64,000 nucleotides of DNA from Planctomyces sp. SH-PL14 (GCF_001610835.1 NZ_CP011270.1:5536001-5600000), one strand, 5' to 3'. Positions 52,630 to 61,762 are shown, numbered from the stretch's first letter. Notes: a model not told the origin generated them from the letters alone. Program-made: numbers and translations.

Positions 52630-53026
52630 CGGACGACCCTCGATGCGGACGAAACGACCCTCAGCGCTCCCCATTGCAGGCGGACGCGGGCGGCACTGCA
52701 AGAGAATTCCGCCGCCATTCCTCCTTCGACCGGATCCGCACGAAGCCGATGCCACTGCAGGTAATCAACAGGAAGTTGCGGAATCCCCCTTGATGCACCT
52801 GCGCCGAGCACCAGGGACTCCGCCCCGATCCTTCCCGGCGCCGACCAATCCATCGACACTGGTTGATGATCGAGGTTCGATTCACTAGACATTCAAACTG
52901 CAGTTTGATGATCGTGCCCCCGGACGAGGTCCACGTGCCACGGCGTTCCGCCTGGAAGCGGGGCGATCTGGCAACGTATGGAAAGGCGTCGACGGCCCGA
53001 CATTCCTCCCCGACAGGTCCCAAACG
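52630..53026. other. 397-bp divergent promoter region
   Basis: Between the DJ-1-like gene (minus) and the fused amidohydrolase gene (plus). Besides the 16-bp palindrome at 52893 nothing was recognised; some open frame on the minus strand is a shadow. Confidence 0.55.
52893..52908. promoter_or_regulatory. Perfect 16-bp palindrome TCAAACTGCAGTTTGA
   Basis: Fully symmetric; 119 bp before the fused amidohydrolase start. Close relatives at 56657 and 59426 also sit upstream of genes. Looks like a dimeric repressor or activator operator. Confidence 0.65.
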
Positions 53027-54676
53027 ATGATGTCGTCCGTTGCGTGTTCTCCTGGCTGTCGGATGCGATGGGTCGGCGCTCTGCTGCTGGTCCTGGCGCC
53101 GCTGACGTCGATGGCTCAGGAGGTCGTCGTGCTCCGCGATGTCCGGCTCTTCGACGGGACGGGGGCTCCTTCGCGCGATCATGTCGACATTGTGATCCGC
53201 GGCACAGTCATCGACCGGGTCGAGCCGACCGGAACGTCGCCGCTTCCGGAGGCGAAGTCCGTCGACGGCCGCGGGACGTTTGTCGTTCCGGGGCTGATCT
53301 CGGCCCATTCCCATGTCGGGCAGGTCGATGGCGTCTCCCGCGTTCCGGAGAACTACAACCGCGAGAACGTTCTGCGGCAGCTTCGGCAGTACGAGGTCTA
53401 CGGCGTCACCACGATCGTCGCCCTGGGGACCAACCAGGAGCCGTTCTACGGGATCCGGCGCGAGGCGCATGCCGGGACAATCCCCGGCGCGGACCTGTTC
53501 GGCGCGGACCGCGGGATTGGAGTCCGGAACGGGGCGCCGTCCGCACAGGTTCTTCCGTCCGCGGCCGATTCCGTCGACCGCCCGCAGTCGGTGGACGAGG
53601 CCCGGGCTGTTGTCCGGCAGGCGAAGGACCGCGGGACGGACCTGATCAAGATGTGGGTCGACGATTCGCGGGGCACCATGCCCAAGATGACCTGCGAGGT
53701 CTACTCGGCGGTCATCGACGAAGCGCACCGGCTCGGCCTGCGGGTCTCCGCTCACCTGTTCAATCTTCAGGACGCCAGGGGGCTGGTTGAGGCGGGGGTC
53801 GACATCATTGCCCACGGCGTGCGGGACCAGCCGGTCGACCGGGCGCTGATCGACCTGATGAAGGCGAAGTCCGTGTGGTACGTGGCGACGCTCGCGCTGG
53901 ACGACGCCTCCTTTGTCTATGCCGACCGACCGGCCTGGATGGACGAGCCGTTCTTCCGCCACTCCGTTCAGCCCGCGCTCCAGAAGCAGTTCGACGATCC
54001 GGCGTGGCGTGAGAAGACCCTCGCCGCTCCCGGCCTCAAGAACTCCCGCGAGGCGCTCAAGATGAACCAGCGGAACCTGGCGATCCTGTTCGAGTCCGGT
54101 GTCCAGATCGGTTTCGGGACGGACTCGGGGGCGATGCCGCTCCGGATCCCGGGGTTCGCCGAGCATCGCGAGCTCGAGCTGATGGTCGAGGCGGGGCTGA
54201 CGCCCGCGCAGGCCCTCGCCATCGCGACCGGACGCACCGCCGACCTGTTGAAGCTGCCGGACCGTGGAACGATTGCCGCGGGCGTTTACACGTCCCCTGA
54301 GATCGCCCAGATCGGCCTGACCGAAGGGGAGGCCGCCGCGCTTGGTCGGCGATGCCGCGTGGTCACGCAGCCGCTGGCCGTCGTGGATCGCGCGGTCATC
54401 GACGGCGCGGCGGACGGAGTCCTCAAGCTGGTGCTTGACGCCCGCTCGGAGCGGCTGCTCGGGGCGATGCTGATCTGCGACCAGGCGACCGCCCTCCTTC
54501 CGGCGCTCGGCCTCCTGCTCCGGACGAAGGCCAAGGTCTCAACGCTCGGCGCGGCGGGCCTGGCCTACCCGACGCTGGCTGGCGTCTTCGGCAAGATCAC
54601 CGACGGTCTGCTGCGGGAGCGGCTCACGCGTCCCGTGCGCTGGCTGCTCCGACAACGATTCCGTTGGCTCCGCTGA
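53027..54676 (+). CDS. Amidohydrolase fused to flavoprotein-reductase dimerisation domain
   Basis: 549 residues; ATG 53027 (a second start at M13 also fits a signal peptide, VGALLLVLAPLTSMAQ). ~35-418 is a complete-looking metal-dependent amidohydrolase barrel: VVPGLISAHSHV (His 94, 96), IKMW (Lys 208), VSAHLF (His 243), IIAHGV (His 263), GFGTDSG (Asp 366), LLKLPDRGTIAAG. Where family members go on to KxADLVVLD the frame switches at residue 419/420 (nt 54283/54284) to YTSPEIAQIGLTEGEAAALG, VDRAVIDG, LKLVLDARSERLLGAML and LAYPTLAGVF, the C-terminal dimerisation domain of mercuric-reductase-like flavoproteins; the FAD and NAD domains are absent. This looks like a deletion fusing two genes. Activity of the barrel may persist. 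Confidence 0.85.
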   Translation: MMSSVACSPGCRMRWVGALLLVLAPLTSMAQEVVVLRDVRLFDGTGAPSRDHVDIVIRGTVIDRVEPTGTSPLPEAKSVDGRGTFVVPGLISAHSHVGQVDGVSRVPENYNRENVLRQLRQYEVYGVTTIVALGTNQEPFYGIRREAHAGTIPGADLFGADRGIGVRNGAPSAQVLPSAADSVDRPQSVDEARAVVRQAKDRGTDLIKMWVDDSRGTMPKMTCEVYSAVIDEAHRLGLRVSAHLFNLQDARGLVEAGVDIIAHGVRDQPVDRALIDLMKAKSVWYVATLALDDASFVYADRPAWMDEPFFRHSVQPALQKQFDDPAWREKTLAAPGLKNSREALKMNQRNLAILFESGVQIGFGTDSGAMPLRIPGFAEHRELELMVEAGLTPAQALAIATGRTADLLKLPDRGTIAAGVYTSPEIAQIGLTEGEAAALGRRCRVVTQPLAVVDRAVIDGAADGVLKLVLDARSERLLGAMLICDQATALLPALGLLLRTKAKVSTLGAAGLAYPTLAGVFGKITDGLLRERLTRPVRWLLRQRFRWLR

Positions 54677-54695
54677 ATCGCCGCCGGGCCTCCGA

Positions 54696-55478
54696 TCACT
54701 TCGGCCGGTCCTTTCCCTGCGGGACGACCTTGACCGCCGAGGCCGGAATCGCGGCCTGATCCGGACTGACGAGCGGCAGGTCGTCCGGCAGCGCCTTCAG
54801 GAAGAAGTCGCGGTACTGGATCTCCATCGCCGGCCCCACGTGGACCTGCACTCCCAGAATCCCTTCCAGGGCCCGGTGCTTCGCATCCAGGTCCGTGACG
54901 TCGACCGTCGGGTGGTCGTCGATCCAGTGCTGGTGATGATTCCCCTGGACGAGGACGCGGTAGTCATGCCACTCGTTCGCCGGGAACTCCTTGAGGGGCA
55001 GTTCGCCCACCACCCAGGGCTGGCCTTCGCCATCGATGATCACCTTCTCGCCGGTGTGGGCCAGGATCCGGCGTCCGCGTTCCTCGTAGAGCATCCCGTT
55101 GTAGTCCTTGCGGCCGGGAACGACATCGCACTGATACCCCGTGACGACTTCCTCCCCCAGGTCCGGCCGGGCCTGGCTCCGGTAGTTGAGCCCGCTGTTC
55201 CCTCCGGTGGTGACCTTGACCTTCACCCGCAGTTCGAAGTTCTTGAGCGTGCCGCCTCGCCAGATGATGAACCGGTTGTGCTTCAGCGAGCCGTCGGTGA
55301 TGCCGGTCAGGCAGCCGTCTTTGACGCTCCAGTAAGCCGGGTTCCCTTCCCAGCCCGTCAGGTCCTTGCCGTTGAAGATTGCCGCAAATCCCTCCGGTAC
55401 CGCGGCCGGCTCGGCACCGAAGGCGTGGACGCACAGAGACAGGGTCAGGACCGCCACAATGGAAGCCGGGAATCTCAT
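54696..55478 (-). CDS. DUF1080 (3-keto-disaccharide hydrolase-like) exported protein
   Basis: 260 residues from ATG 55478 (GAGG upstream). Signal peptide ending near AFGA (22). DUF1080 features: FAAIFNGKDLTGWEG, YWSVKDGCLTG, NFELRVKVKVTTGGNSGLNYRS, GYQCDVVPG, NGMLYEERGRR, NEWHDYRVLVQGN. Members have a jelly-roll fold and include 3-keto-disaccharide hydrolases; carbohydrate substrate unknown here. Ends 19 bp from the stop of the convergent fused gene. Confidence 0.92.
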   Translation of the reverse strand: MRFPASIVAVLTLSLCVHAFGAEPAAVPEGFAAIFNGKDLTGWEGNPAYWSVKDGCLTGITDGSLKHNRFIIWRGGTLKNFELRVKVKVTTGGNSGLNYRSQARPDLGEEVVTGYQCDVVPGRKDYNGMLYEERGRRILAHTGEKVIIDGEGQPWVVGELPLKEFPANEWHDYRVLVQGNHHQHWIDDHPTVDVTDLDAKHRALEGILGVQVHVGPAMEIQYRDFFLKALPDDLPLVSPDQAAIPASAVKVVPQGKDRPK

Positions 55479-55549
55479 GCTTGACCTCACAATCTGCTTT
55501 CAGAGACGGGACACTTCCGGCACGACCGGTTCCGCGGTTTCCAGACGCG

Positions 55550-56494
55550 TCAATCGGCGAGCGGCAGGAAGGCCACGGCATTGTTGTTGTTCATCGGGAT
55601 GATGAGCTGCTTCTGCTTCGGGTCATAGCCCATCGAGGCGGCACTCGGAATCCCGGCCGCGATGATCGTGGCCGGCTGGCCGGGACGGATCCGCGACACG
55701 CTGCCGAATCGCACGCTGCTGACGTACTTCGTCCCGTCCGGCAGGATGACGAGACCGTCGTTGCCGCTCTCGACGGCATGCTCGGTCCGAAGCAGCTTGC
55801 CGCTCTCGGGGTCGAACGTCAGGACCGAATTGTCCCCCACGTTGACGACCACAACGTTCCCGTCCGGATCGATCGCCACGCCGTTCGGACTCATGAGCGG
55901 CTTCCCTTCGACGAACGTCGAGACCTCCCCCTCGCTGGTGATCTTGTAGACGCGGCTCTCCGGTCGGGTGTTGGAGACAAAGATTATTCCGTCCTTCGTC
56001 ACGCCGATCCCGTTGAGGAACGTCGCTCCCGCCACCGGATAGGCCCGTCCCGGTTTGCCGGTCGCCAGGTCGAACGTGCGGACGGTCTCGACATCCGCCG
56101 AATACAGGACGCCCCCCTGAATCGCGCTCCCCAGCGGATGATTCAGCGTCAGTCCGTCGCGCGTGGCGCCGATCCACTTCGCCGTGTGGACCGTGCCGTC
56201 GGGGTTCAGCAGCGAGACATACCCGTCGTTCTCTTCCTGCATCTGCGGAATGCCGGCGTTCATGACGACGATCAGGTTCCGCTCGGAATCGTAGGTGCAG
56301 CTCTCGGCGAACCGGAAACTCCCGTAGACCTTGATGTTGCCCGTCAGCGGAACGAACTTCCCCGCCTCGTTGACGGCGCCGAGCGCCGGCCCGGCCTGAA
56401 ACTCCTTCTTCGCGGCGGGCGCGGGAGTCTGGGCGGTCGCGATCCCTCCCAGCAGCGGCAGTGTCCAGGCGAACGTCAGGGCGAGAGTCTTCAT
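55550..56494 (-). CDS. SMP-30/NHL-like exported beta-propeller
   Basis: 314 residues; signal peptide to TAQ (22). Six-bladed propeller-like repeats: FAESCTYDSERNLIVVMNAG, GVLYSADVETVRTFDL, LNGIGVTKDGIIFVSNTRPE, MSPNGVAIDPDGNVVVVNVGD, NDGLVILPDGTKYVSSVRFG. Related to gluconolactonase/SMP-30 and NHL proteins; lactonase activity is possible, not shown. Follows the DUF1080 gene's start region: the two are co-directional, 71 bp apart. Confidence 0.85.
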   Translation of the reverse strand: MKTLALTFAWTLPLLGGIATAQTPAPAAKKEFQAGPALGAVNEAGKFVPLTGNIKVYGSFRFAESCTYDSERNLIVVMNAGIPQMQEENDGYVSLLNPDGTVHTAKWIGATRDGLTLNHPLGSAIQGGVLYSADVETVRTFDLATGKPGRAYPVAGATFLNGIGVTKDGIIFVSNTRPESRVYKITSEGEVSTFVEGKPLMSPNGVAIDPDGNVVVVNVGDNSVLTFDPESGKLLRTEHAVESGNDGLVILPDGTKYVSSVRFGSVSRIRPGQPATIIAAGIPSAASMGYDPKQKQLIIPMNNNNAVAFLPLAD

Positions 56495-56656
56495 GTGTGC
56501 GCTTTCGTAAGACGTCGATGACTCGGCGGCGGCCCCGAACTCGAACTCGGACCCGGATCCAGACCCGGCAGGTGGCGGAGTCGGTATCCTTGCCCCGCCC
56601 AGACCCGCGATACTCGGTGCGACCGCCTCGAAGGAAAACCGGTGTTTCCCGGTCTG

Positions 56657-56672
56657 TCAAATATTCGCTTGA
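56657..56672. promoter_or_regulatory. Imperfect palindrome TCAAATATTCGCTTGA
   Basis: Same outer arms TCAA...TTGA and length as the sites at 52893 and 59426; followed by ATGT as at 59426. It is 58 bp before the transporter start and lies in the gap shared with the SMP-30-like gene. Confidence 0.45.
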
Positions 56673-56730
56673 ATGTCGCGGATCGGGAAGTCAGTCGGCC
56701 ATCGAAACGGCTGCCACGAAAGGAGGGGAG

Positions 56731-58047
56731 ATGTTGCCGGATTCCGCGGAAGCGGCGATGGAGACATCGGTCTCCCGGACGGGAGAGCAGCACTGTACCG
56801 CGTTGGCCGCGGCCACCTTCTTCCTTCTGCTCTGCAGCTACTATGTCCTCCGGCCGGTGCGGGAGACCATGGCGGTCCTGGCCGGCCCCGATCGCGTACC
56901 GTGGCTCTTCACCGGAACGTTCGTGGCGACGCTGGCGGTCGTCCCGCTCTTTGGATGGCTCGTCCGGCGCGTCCCCCGCGACTGGCTGATCCCGGCGGTC
57001 TACGGTCCGATGATCGCCTGCCTCGCGGGCTTTTACGTCGTCTTCCGGGCCGGTCCGACGACCGTCTCCGCCGCCGCGTTCTTCATCTGGCTGAGCCTCT
57101 TCAACCTGCTGGTGACCTCGCTCTTCTGGAGCCGCGTCGGCGATGCCTTCACGACGGAGCAGGCCCGGCGCTGCTACGGCTACATCACCGCCGGAGGGAC
57201 CGCCGGCGCCGTGACGGGACCGGCCCTCACCACCCTGCTCGCGGAGCGGATCAGCACCGCCAGCCTGCTGCTCGTCTCCATGGGACTGCTCCTCTTCGCC
57301 GGCGGGAGCCTGCTGTTTCTGCGCCCCCCTTCCGATGTTTCGGCCGCCCCCTCCCAGCGCCCGATCGGAGGCTCGGTCCTGGCCGGGATCGCCCAGACGT
57401 TTCGCGATCCGCTCCTGGCCGCCCTGGCCGGGCTGGTGATCTGTTACTCCTCGATCTCGACCGTCCTGTACCAGGAGATGACCGGCATCGTGGGCAAGGC
57501 CTACGCGGACGCCGGCGCGCGGACCGCTTACTTCGCCCGGATCGACCTGAGCGTCAATCTGCTGTCGCTCGCGTTGCAGTTGCTCGCCACTCGCTTTCTG
57601 CTGCGGTCCTGGCGACTGGGGTGGTGCCTCGGCCTCGTCCCCGCGGTGATGCTGCTCGGTCTGGTCGGCGTCGGAGTTGCCCCCACCGCCGGCCTCTTTG
57701 CCGTCGTCCAGGTGCTGCACCGCGCCGGGGAGTTCGCCCTCTCCAAACCGAGCCGCGAGGTCCTGTTCACCACGGTCGACGCCGAGAACCGCTACAAGGC
57801 CAAGAACTTCATCGATACCGCGGTCTACCGGACCAACGACGCGGCGAGCATCTGGCTCACCACCGCCGTCCGCTCGCTGGGGGGAAACGCAATCTGGATC
57901 GTCGCCCTGCCGGTGACGATGGCTTGGCTTCTCTTGAGCTGGTCGACGGGACGCCGCTACGACCGCCGCGCGTCAAACGCCGTCGCTGACCCCTCGGCGA
58001 ATTCCGACACTGGCGGTCAGCCGGGTGCCCCTCCGTCACGAGCCTGA
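56731..58047 (+). CDS. NTT/MFS-like membrane transporter
   Basis: 438 residues; ATG 56731 directly after AGGAGGGGAG, an unusually strong ribosome site. About twelve membrane helices (CSYYVLRPVRETMAVL, AAFFIWLSLFNLLVTSLFW, YGYITAGGTAGAVTGPALT). Resembles the bacterial MFS-like relatives of the ATP/ADP translocase (NTT/Tlc) family: REVLFTTVDAENRYKAKNFIDTAVYR corresponds to the family's R-E-x-L-Y-T...Y-K-A-K segment. Nucleotide transport itself is not proven; the soluble family members include fused regulators. 3' end overlaps the SDR gene by 31 bp, tail to tail. Confidence 0.82.
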   Translation: MLPDSAEAAMETSVSRTGEQHCTALAAATFFLLLCSYYVLRPVRETMAVLAGPDRVPWLFTGTFVATLAVVPLFGWLVRRVPRDWLIPAVYGPMIACLAGFYVVFRAGPTTVSAAAFFIWLSLFNLLVTSLFWSRVGDAFTTEQARRCYGYITAGGTAGAVTGPALTTLLAERISTASLLLVSMGLLLFAGGSLLFLRPPSDVSAAPSQRPIGGSVLAGIAQTFRDPLLAALAGLVICYSSISTVLYQEMTGIVGKAYADAGARTAYFARIDLSVNLLSLALQLLATRFLLRSWRLGWCLGLVPAVMLLGLVGVGVAPTAGLFAVVQVLHRAGEFALSKPSREVLFTTVDAENRYKAKNFIDTAVYRTNDAASIWLTTAVRSLGGNAIWIVALPVTMAWLLLSWSTGRRYDRRASNAVADPSANSDTGGQPGAPPSRA

Positions 58048-58859
58048 CGCGCCGACTCCGCCGCCGCGGGACTCCGTTTCGGGCGGACCGCCTGTCCGGC
58101 GCAGCGTGCGGCGAACCACCGCGGGATCAGCCGCGGGCCGTGCGACAGGAGCCGGTTCTTCAGGCCGTCGACGACGAGGCTGCTCTTGCGGTCGAGACCA
58201 TTCAGGGCGGTTGCGACGACCTGGGAAACCGTCCGCGGGGAACCGACCGCCGCTTCTTTTGCCTCGCCGCGGTCGAACAGCTCGGTCGTCGTCGTCCCCG
58301 GGCAAAGGCCGAGGACGCAGACGTTGCGGTCCCGGCACTCCTCCCACAGGGCGACCGAAAACGAGATGACGAACGCCTTCGTCGCGGCATAGACCGCGAG
58401 GTACGGAATCGGCTGGAAGCCCGCGATCGAGGCGACGTTGATCACGCCCCCGAACCGCCGCTCCAGCATTCCCGGCAGGAAGGCGTGGGTCAGGCCGACG
58501 AGGGCCGTGATGTTGATCATCACCTCCGCGTGATCCCGCGCCGGATCGATCGTCTCGAAGGCGCCGTACGTCATGACGCCGGCGTTGTTGACCAGCAGGT
58601 CGACCGCGAGCCCCCGTTCCGCTACGGCGGCCGTGACCTCGGCCGCGGCCGCCTCACGGCTCAGGTCCGCCGGGATGACGTGGACCGGGACGCCGCACGT
58701 CGACTTCAATTCCGCGGCGAGCGCGTCGAGCGCCGCCTCGTTGCGGGCCACCAGGATCAGCGTCATGCCGCGGGCCGCGAGCTCGCGCGCGAACCCGGCC
58801 CCGATCCCGGCCGAGGCCCCCGTAATCAGCGCCACCTTGCCGCGATACGAAAACGTCAC
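58017..58859 (-). CDS. Short-chain dehydrogenase/reductase
   Basis: 280 residues, classical SDR: GASAGIG (14-20), NNAG (91-94), VASIAG with S144, YAATK with Y157 and K161. Cofactor-binding R39 after the second strand favours NADP(H). Starts with GTG 58859, overlapping the stop of the upstream gene as GTGA (coupled). 3' end overlaps the transporter by 31 bp. Confidence 0.95.
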   Translation of the reverse strand: MTFSYRGKVALITGASAGIGAGFARELAARGMTLILVARNEAALDALAAELKSTCGVPVHVIPADLSREAAAAEVTAAVAERGLAVDLLVNNAGVMTYGAFETIDPARDHAEVMINITALVGLTHAFLPGMLERRFGGVINVASIAGFQPIPYLAVYAATKAFVISFSVALWEECRDRNVCVLGLCPGTTTTELFDRGEAKEAAVGSPRTVSQVVATALNGLDRKSSLVVDGLKNRLLSHGPRLIPRWFAARCAGQAVRPKRSPAAAESARQARDGGAPG

Positions 58860-59335
58860 TCCGACCTCTCAATGGTTCCGGCGATGGTGCCGCCGTGCTC
58901 TTTGTTGGACGTCTCCCACCACCGCCCGGTGTAGACGTCGTCATGGAACAGGATCCGGGCCGACCAGTTCGCCTTGCCCGGCCCCGCCTTCACATCGTCC
59001 AGGATCAGGACCGCCGTGTCTCCGGCGAACTTGACCGAGGCGGAGATCGGAAACTCGAGCTGGCGATCACGGACGCTGAAGACGGAGACGATCGTCCACC
59101 GGCCCCCTTCGCCCTTCTCGACCCGGGCAATGCGGTAGCCGCGGTCATTCCGCTCGTCCCCCAGACGTCCCTGTTGAACCGGCGCCCAGGTCCCCTTGAG
59201 GGTGGCGTTCTTCAGCATGGCGACGAACTTTGCCTCCACGTCGCCGTCCCCCTGGGGGAGAGCCGGCCCCGCGGGGAGGAACAGACAGATCCCGATGGCA
59301 GCGGTGGTCAGCAGCAGTGACCTGGCGTTCGTCAT
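58856..59335 (-). CDS. Small exported beta-rich protein of unknown function
   Basis: 159 residues from ATG 59335 (signal peptide SLLLTTAAIGICLFLPAG); GTG 59368 is the longer alternative. Beta-rich: GTWAPVQQGRLG, YRIARVEKGEGGRWTIVSVF, LEFPISASVKFAGDTAVLIL, WSARILFHDDVYTGRWW. No family assigned; the fold could be lipocalin-like. Translationally coupled (GTGA) to the SDR, so they probably share a process. Confidence 0.78.
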   Translation of the reverse strand: MTNARSLLLTTAAIGICLFLPAGPALPQGDGDVEAKFVAMLKNATLKGTWAPVQQGRLGDERNDRGYRIARVEKGEGGRWTIVSVFSVRDRQLEFPISASVKFAGDTAVLILDDVKAGPGKANWSARILFHDDVYTGRWWETSNKEHGGTIAGTIERSE

Positions 59336-59425
59336 GGTCGAATTCCGGAAGGAGGAGCGTTCCGACACCAGAGTAGGAGGACGCGGGGAAACGACAACGA
59401 TGCGTCACTCGCGAGGCGGAAACAG

Positions 59426-59441
59426 TCAAACTGCAATTTGA
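59426..59441. promoter_or_regulatory. Near-palindrome TCAAACTGCAATTTGA
   Basis: Differs from the perfect 16-bp site at 52893 by one base. 65 bp before the thioredoxin-like gene and 90 bp before the divergent small secreted protein gene. Confidence 0.6.
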
Positions 59442-59506
59442 ATGTGTGGCCCAGATGCCGTCGAGCCTGGGCGTTTCCACCGGGTCCGAATTCGGGAGAG
59501 CATCGA

Positions 59507-60058
59507 ATGAAGAAGCTGATTGCATTGGCCGTGGCGGCCGTGGTGTCCACCTCGTTCTTCGCTCAGGCGGCCGACAAGGAAGAGTGCCTCGCCGTCGGTT
59601 CGAAAGTGAATGCGTTCTACGTGACCGACGTCACGGGACCGGAAGCAGGCAAGAAGCTCTGCTACCGCTGCAAGTACGGCAACCGTCCGGTCGTCACGAT
59701 CTTCTCCCGCAACGTCGACGACCAGGTGACCTCCCTGGTGAAGGAAGTGGACGGCGTCGTCGGCAAGAATCAGGACAAGAGCATGGCGGCCTTCGTCGTC
59801 CTCCTCTCGGACAATCCGGAGAAGTCGGCCGAGACCCTGAAGGCCGCCGCGGACAAGGCCGGCATCAAGCACACGCCGCTGACCACCTTTGATGGCCAGA
59901 CCGGTCCGGACGACTACAAGATCGCCAAGGACGCCGACATCACGGTCATGATGTGGGTCAAGGGCGAGCTGAAGGTCAACGAGACCTACAAGCAGGGGAA
60001 GCTGGACCAGGCGACCGTCGCCAAGCTTGTCAAAGAGACGAGCAGCATCCTGAACTGA
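59507..60058 (+). CDS. Exported thioredoxin-like protein
   Basis: 183 residues; ATG 59507 with GGGAGAG upstream; signal peptide ending at QAADKE (~22). Thioredoxin-like region: GSKVNAFYVTDVTGPEAGKK, LCYRCKYGNRPVVTIFSRN with a CYRC pair (52-55), VVLLSDNPEKSAETLKAAAD and ITVMMWVKGELKVNE. Looks like an AhpC/TSA- or redoxin-fold protein with CxxC ahead of the usual position. Redox function probable, partner unknown. A terminator hairpin follows. Confidence 0.83.
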   Translation: MKKLIALAVAAVVSTSFFAQAADKEECLAVGSKVNAFYVTDVTGPEAGKKLCYRCKYGNRPVVTIFSRNVDDQVTSLVKEVDGVVGKNQDKSMAAFVVLLSDNPEKSAETLKAAADKAGIKHTPLTTFDGQTGPDDYKIAKDADITVMMWVKGELKVNETYKQGKLDQATVAKLVKETSSILN

Positions 60059-60081
60059 GAAGGCGACCGCTTCCATCTTCG

Positions 60082-60118
60082 CGCCGCAGGTTCGATCGGA
60101 CCTGCGGCGTATTCGTTT
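60082..60118 (+). terminator. Rho-independent-type terminator
   Basis: Perfect 10-bp stem CGCCGCAGGT / ACCTGCGGCG with 8-nt loop, then TATTCGTTT; 24 bp after the thioredoxin-like gene. Confidence 0.85.
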
Positions 60119-60295
60119 CGTGGAAGCGACCCCGGCTTCGGTCGCTCCCGTCGAGAGAACCGTCCACCAACGTGTTCTTCAGAACCGCGAGGGCTGACCG
60201 TATGGACTCAGGGCACGACACCGCTGACGCCCGGTGAACCTTGGCTCGATCCGGGCGACCGGTCTCCCGCGGCGGGATTCGGCAGCGCTCGCCAG

Positions 60296-61723
60296 TCAGA
60301 GAATCTCACGGATGACGGAGCCGTGGACGTCCGTCAGACGGCGATTGATGCCGTTGTTGTAGAAGGTGAGCTGCTCGTGGTTCAGTCCCAGCAGGTGAAG
60401 TGCTGTCGCGTGCAGGTCGTAACAGTAGGTGGGCGAGACGACCGCTTTGAAGCCGAGTTCGTCGGTCTCTCCGTAGGCGGTCCCTCCGCGGACTCCGCCT
60501 CCCGCCATCCAGGCCGTGAACGCTCCGGGATTGTGGTCGCGTCCCTGGCCCTGCGCGGCGGGCTGGCGGCCGAACTCCGTGGTACAGATCACGAGCGTGC
60601 TGTCGAGCAGTCCGCGGGACTTGAGATCGGTGAGCAGCGCCGAAGCGCCGCCATCCAAGATCGGCCCCCAGTAACCGTGGTCGCGGACCAGGTCCTCATG
60701 GCTGTCCCAGTTCGGCCGGATCTTCCTGGCGGTCGTGTTCTCCGCGCCACAGTAGATCTGGACAAACCGCACGCCCCGCTCGACCAGCCGTCGGGCCAGC
60801 AGGCACTGGCGGCCGAACGGGCCGATCTCCTCATGGTCGAGGCTGTAGAGCCGCCGTGTGACTTCGGTTTCGCCGCGGAGGTCGGTGGCCTCGGGAGCGC
60901 TGAGCTGAAGACGGGCGGCGAGCTCGTAGGCGGCGATGCGGGCTTCGAGCTCGCTGTTGCCCGCTCGCTCGACGGAGTGAGCTCGGTTCAGCTTGTCGAG
61001 AAAGGTGAGGCTCTTCTGCTCGCCGGCTCCGCGGAGATGGCCGAAGTCGCTCGCCGGAAAGAGATCGTTGATCGGCGGCTTCTCCGGGTCGGTCTGGAGC
61101 GTCGTCCCCTGATGCATGGCGGGCAGGAAGCCTGCCCCCCAGTTGATCACGCCCCCCGGGGGGAGGCCCCGCGGGTCGGGCAGAACCACGTAGGCCGGCA
61201 GATCCTCGCTTTCACAGCCGAGACCGTAGGTGACCCAGGCCCCCATGCTGGGGAAGCCGGGAAGGATGAAGCCGCTGTTCGCCATGAACATCGCCGGACC
61301 GTGCAGCGCGCTTTTGCTCTGCATGGAGTGAATGAACGCCATGTCGTCCACGCATTGGGCGAGCCTGGGAAACAGGTCGCTCATCCAGCGGCCGCACTCG
61401 CCGTGCTGCCGGAAGGGCCAGTAGCTCCCCTGGCAGTTCCCCGGCTTGGACGCGAAGAACTGGACCTTGCCATCGGGGTCGAACGGTCGGCCTTGCCGAG
61501 CCGCCAGTTCGGGCCGGTAGTCCCAGGTGTCGACGTGCGAAAGCCCGCCGGGGCAGAAGATCTGGATCACCGCCCGGGCCCGGGCGGGATGATGCGTCGG
61601 CCTGGCCCCCGCCCCCGGCGGGTGGCCGGCGGCCTGCGTCTCATGCAGCAGCGACGCCAGGGCCAGGCTGCCAAAGCCGCCGCCGAGCCACTGCAGGCAT
61701 TCGCGCCGAGTCGTTCCGGTCAT
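60296..61723 (-). CDS. DUF1501 protein with TAT-type signal
   Basis: 475 residues; ATG 61723. N-terminal RRECLQWLGGGFGSLALASLL is a twin-arginine-like signal. DUF1501 features throughout: IQIFCPGGLSHVDTWDYRPEL, MAFIHSMQSKSALHGPAMFM, WVTYGLGCESEDLPAYVVLP, GVRFVQIYCG, TLVICTTEFGRQP, RDHNPGAFTAWMAGGGVRGG, CYDLHATALHLLGL. The family is sulfatase/phosphatase-like and abundant in planctomycetes; function not established. Stop-to-start distance to the DUF1553 gene is 39 bp, the usual pair. Confidence 0.95.
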   Translation of the reverse strand: MTGTTRRECLQWLGGGFGSLALASLLHETQAAGHPPGAGARPTHHPARARAVIQIFCPGGLSHVDTWDYRPELAARQGRPFDPDGKVQFFASKPGNCQGSYWPFRQHGECGRWMSDLFPRLAQCVDDMAFIHSMQSKSALHGPAMFMANSGFILPGFPSMGAWVTYGLGCESEDLPAYVVLPDPRGLPPGGVINWGAGFLPAMHQGTTLQTDPEKPPINDLFPASDFGHLRGAGEQKSLTFLDKLNRAHSVERAGNSELEARIAAYELAARLQLSAPEATDLRGETEVTRRLYSLDHEEIGPFGRQCLLARRLVERGVRFVQIYCGAENTTARKIRPNWDSHEDLVRDHGYWGPILDGGASALLTDLKSRGLLDSTLVICTTEFGRQPAAQGQGRDHNPGAFTAWMAGGGVRGGTAYGETDELGFKAVVSPTYCYDLHATALHLLGLNHEQLTFYNNGINRRLTDVHGSVIREIL

Positions 61724-61762
61724 GGGGGTTCCTGTTCGTTCCAGACGATGCGGCCGCGGGAT

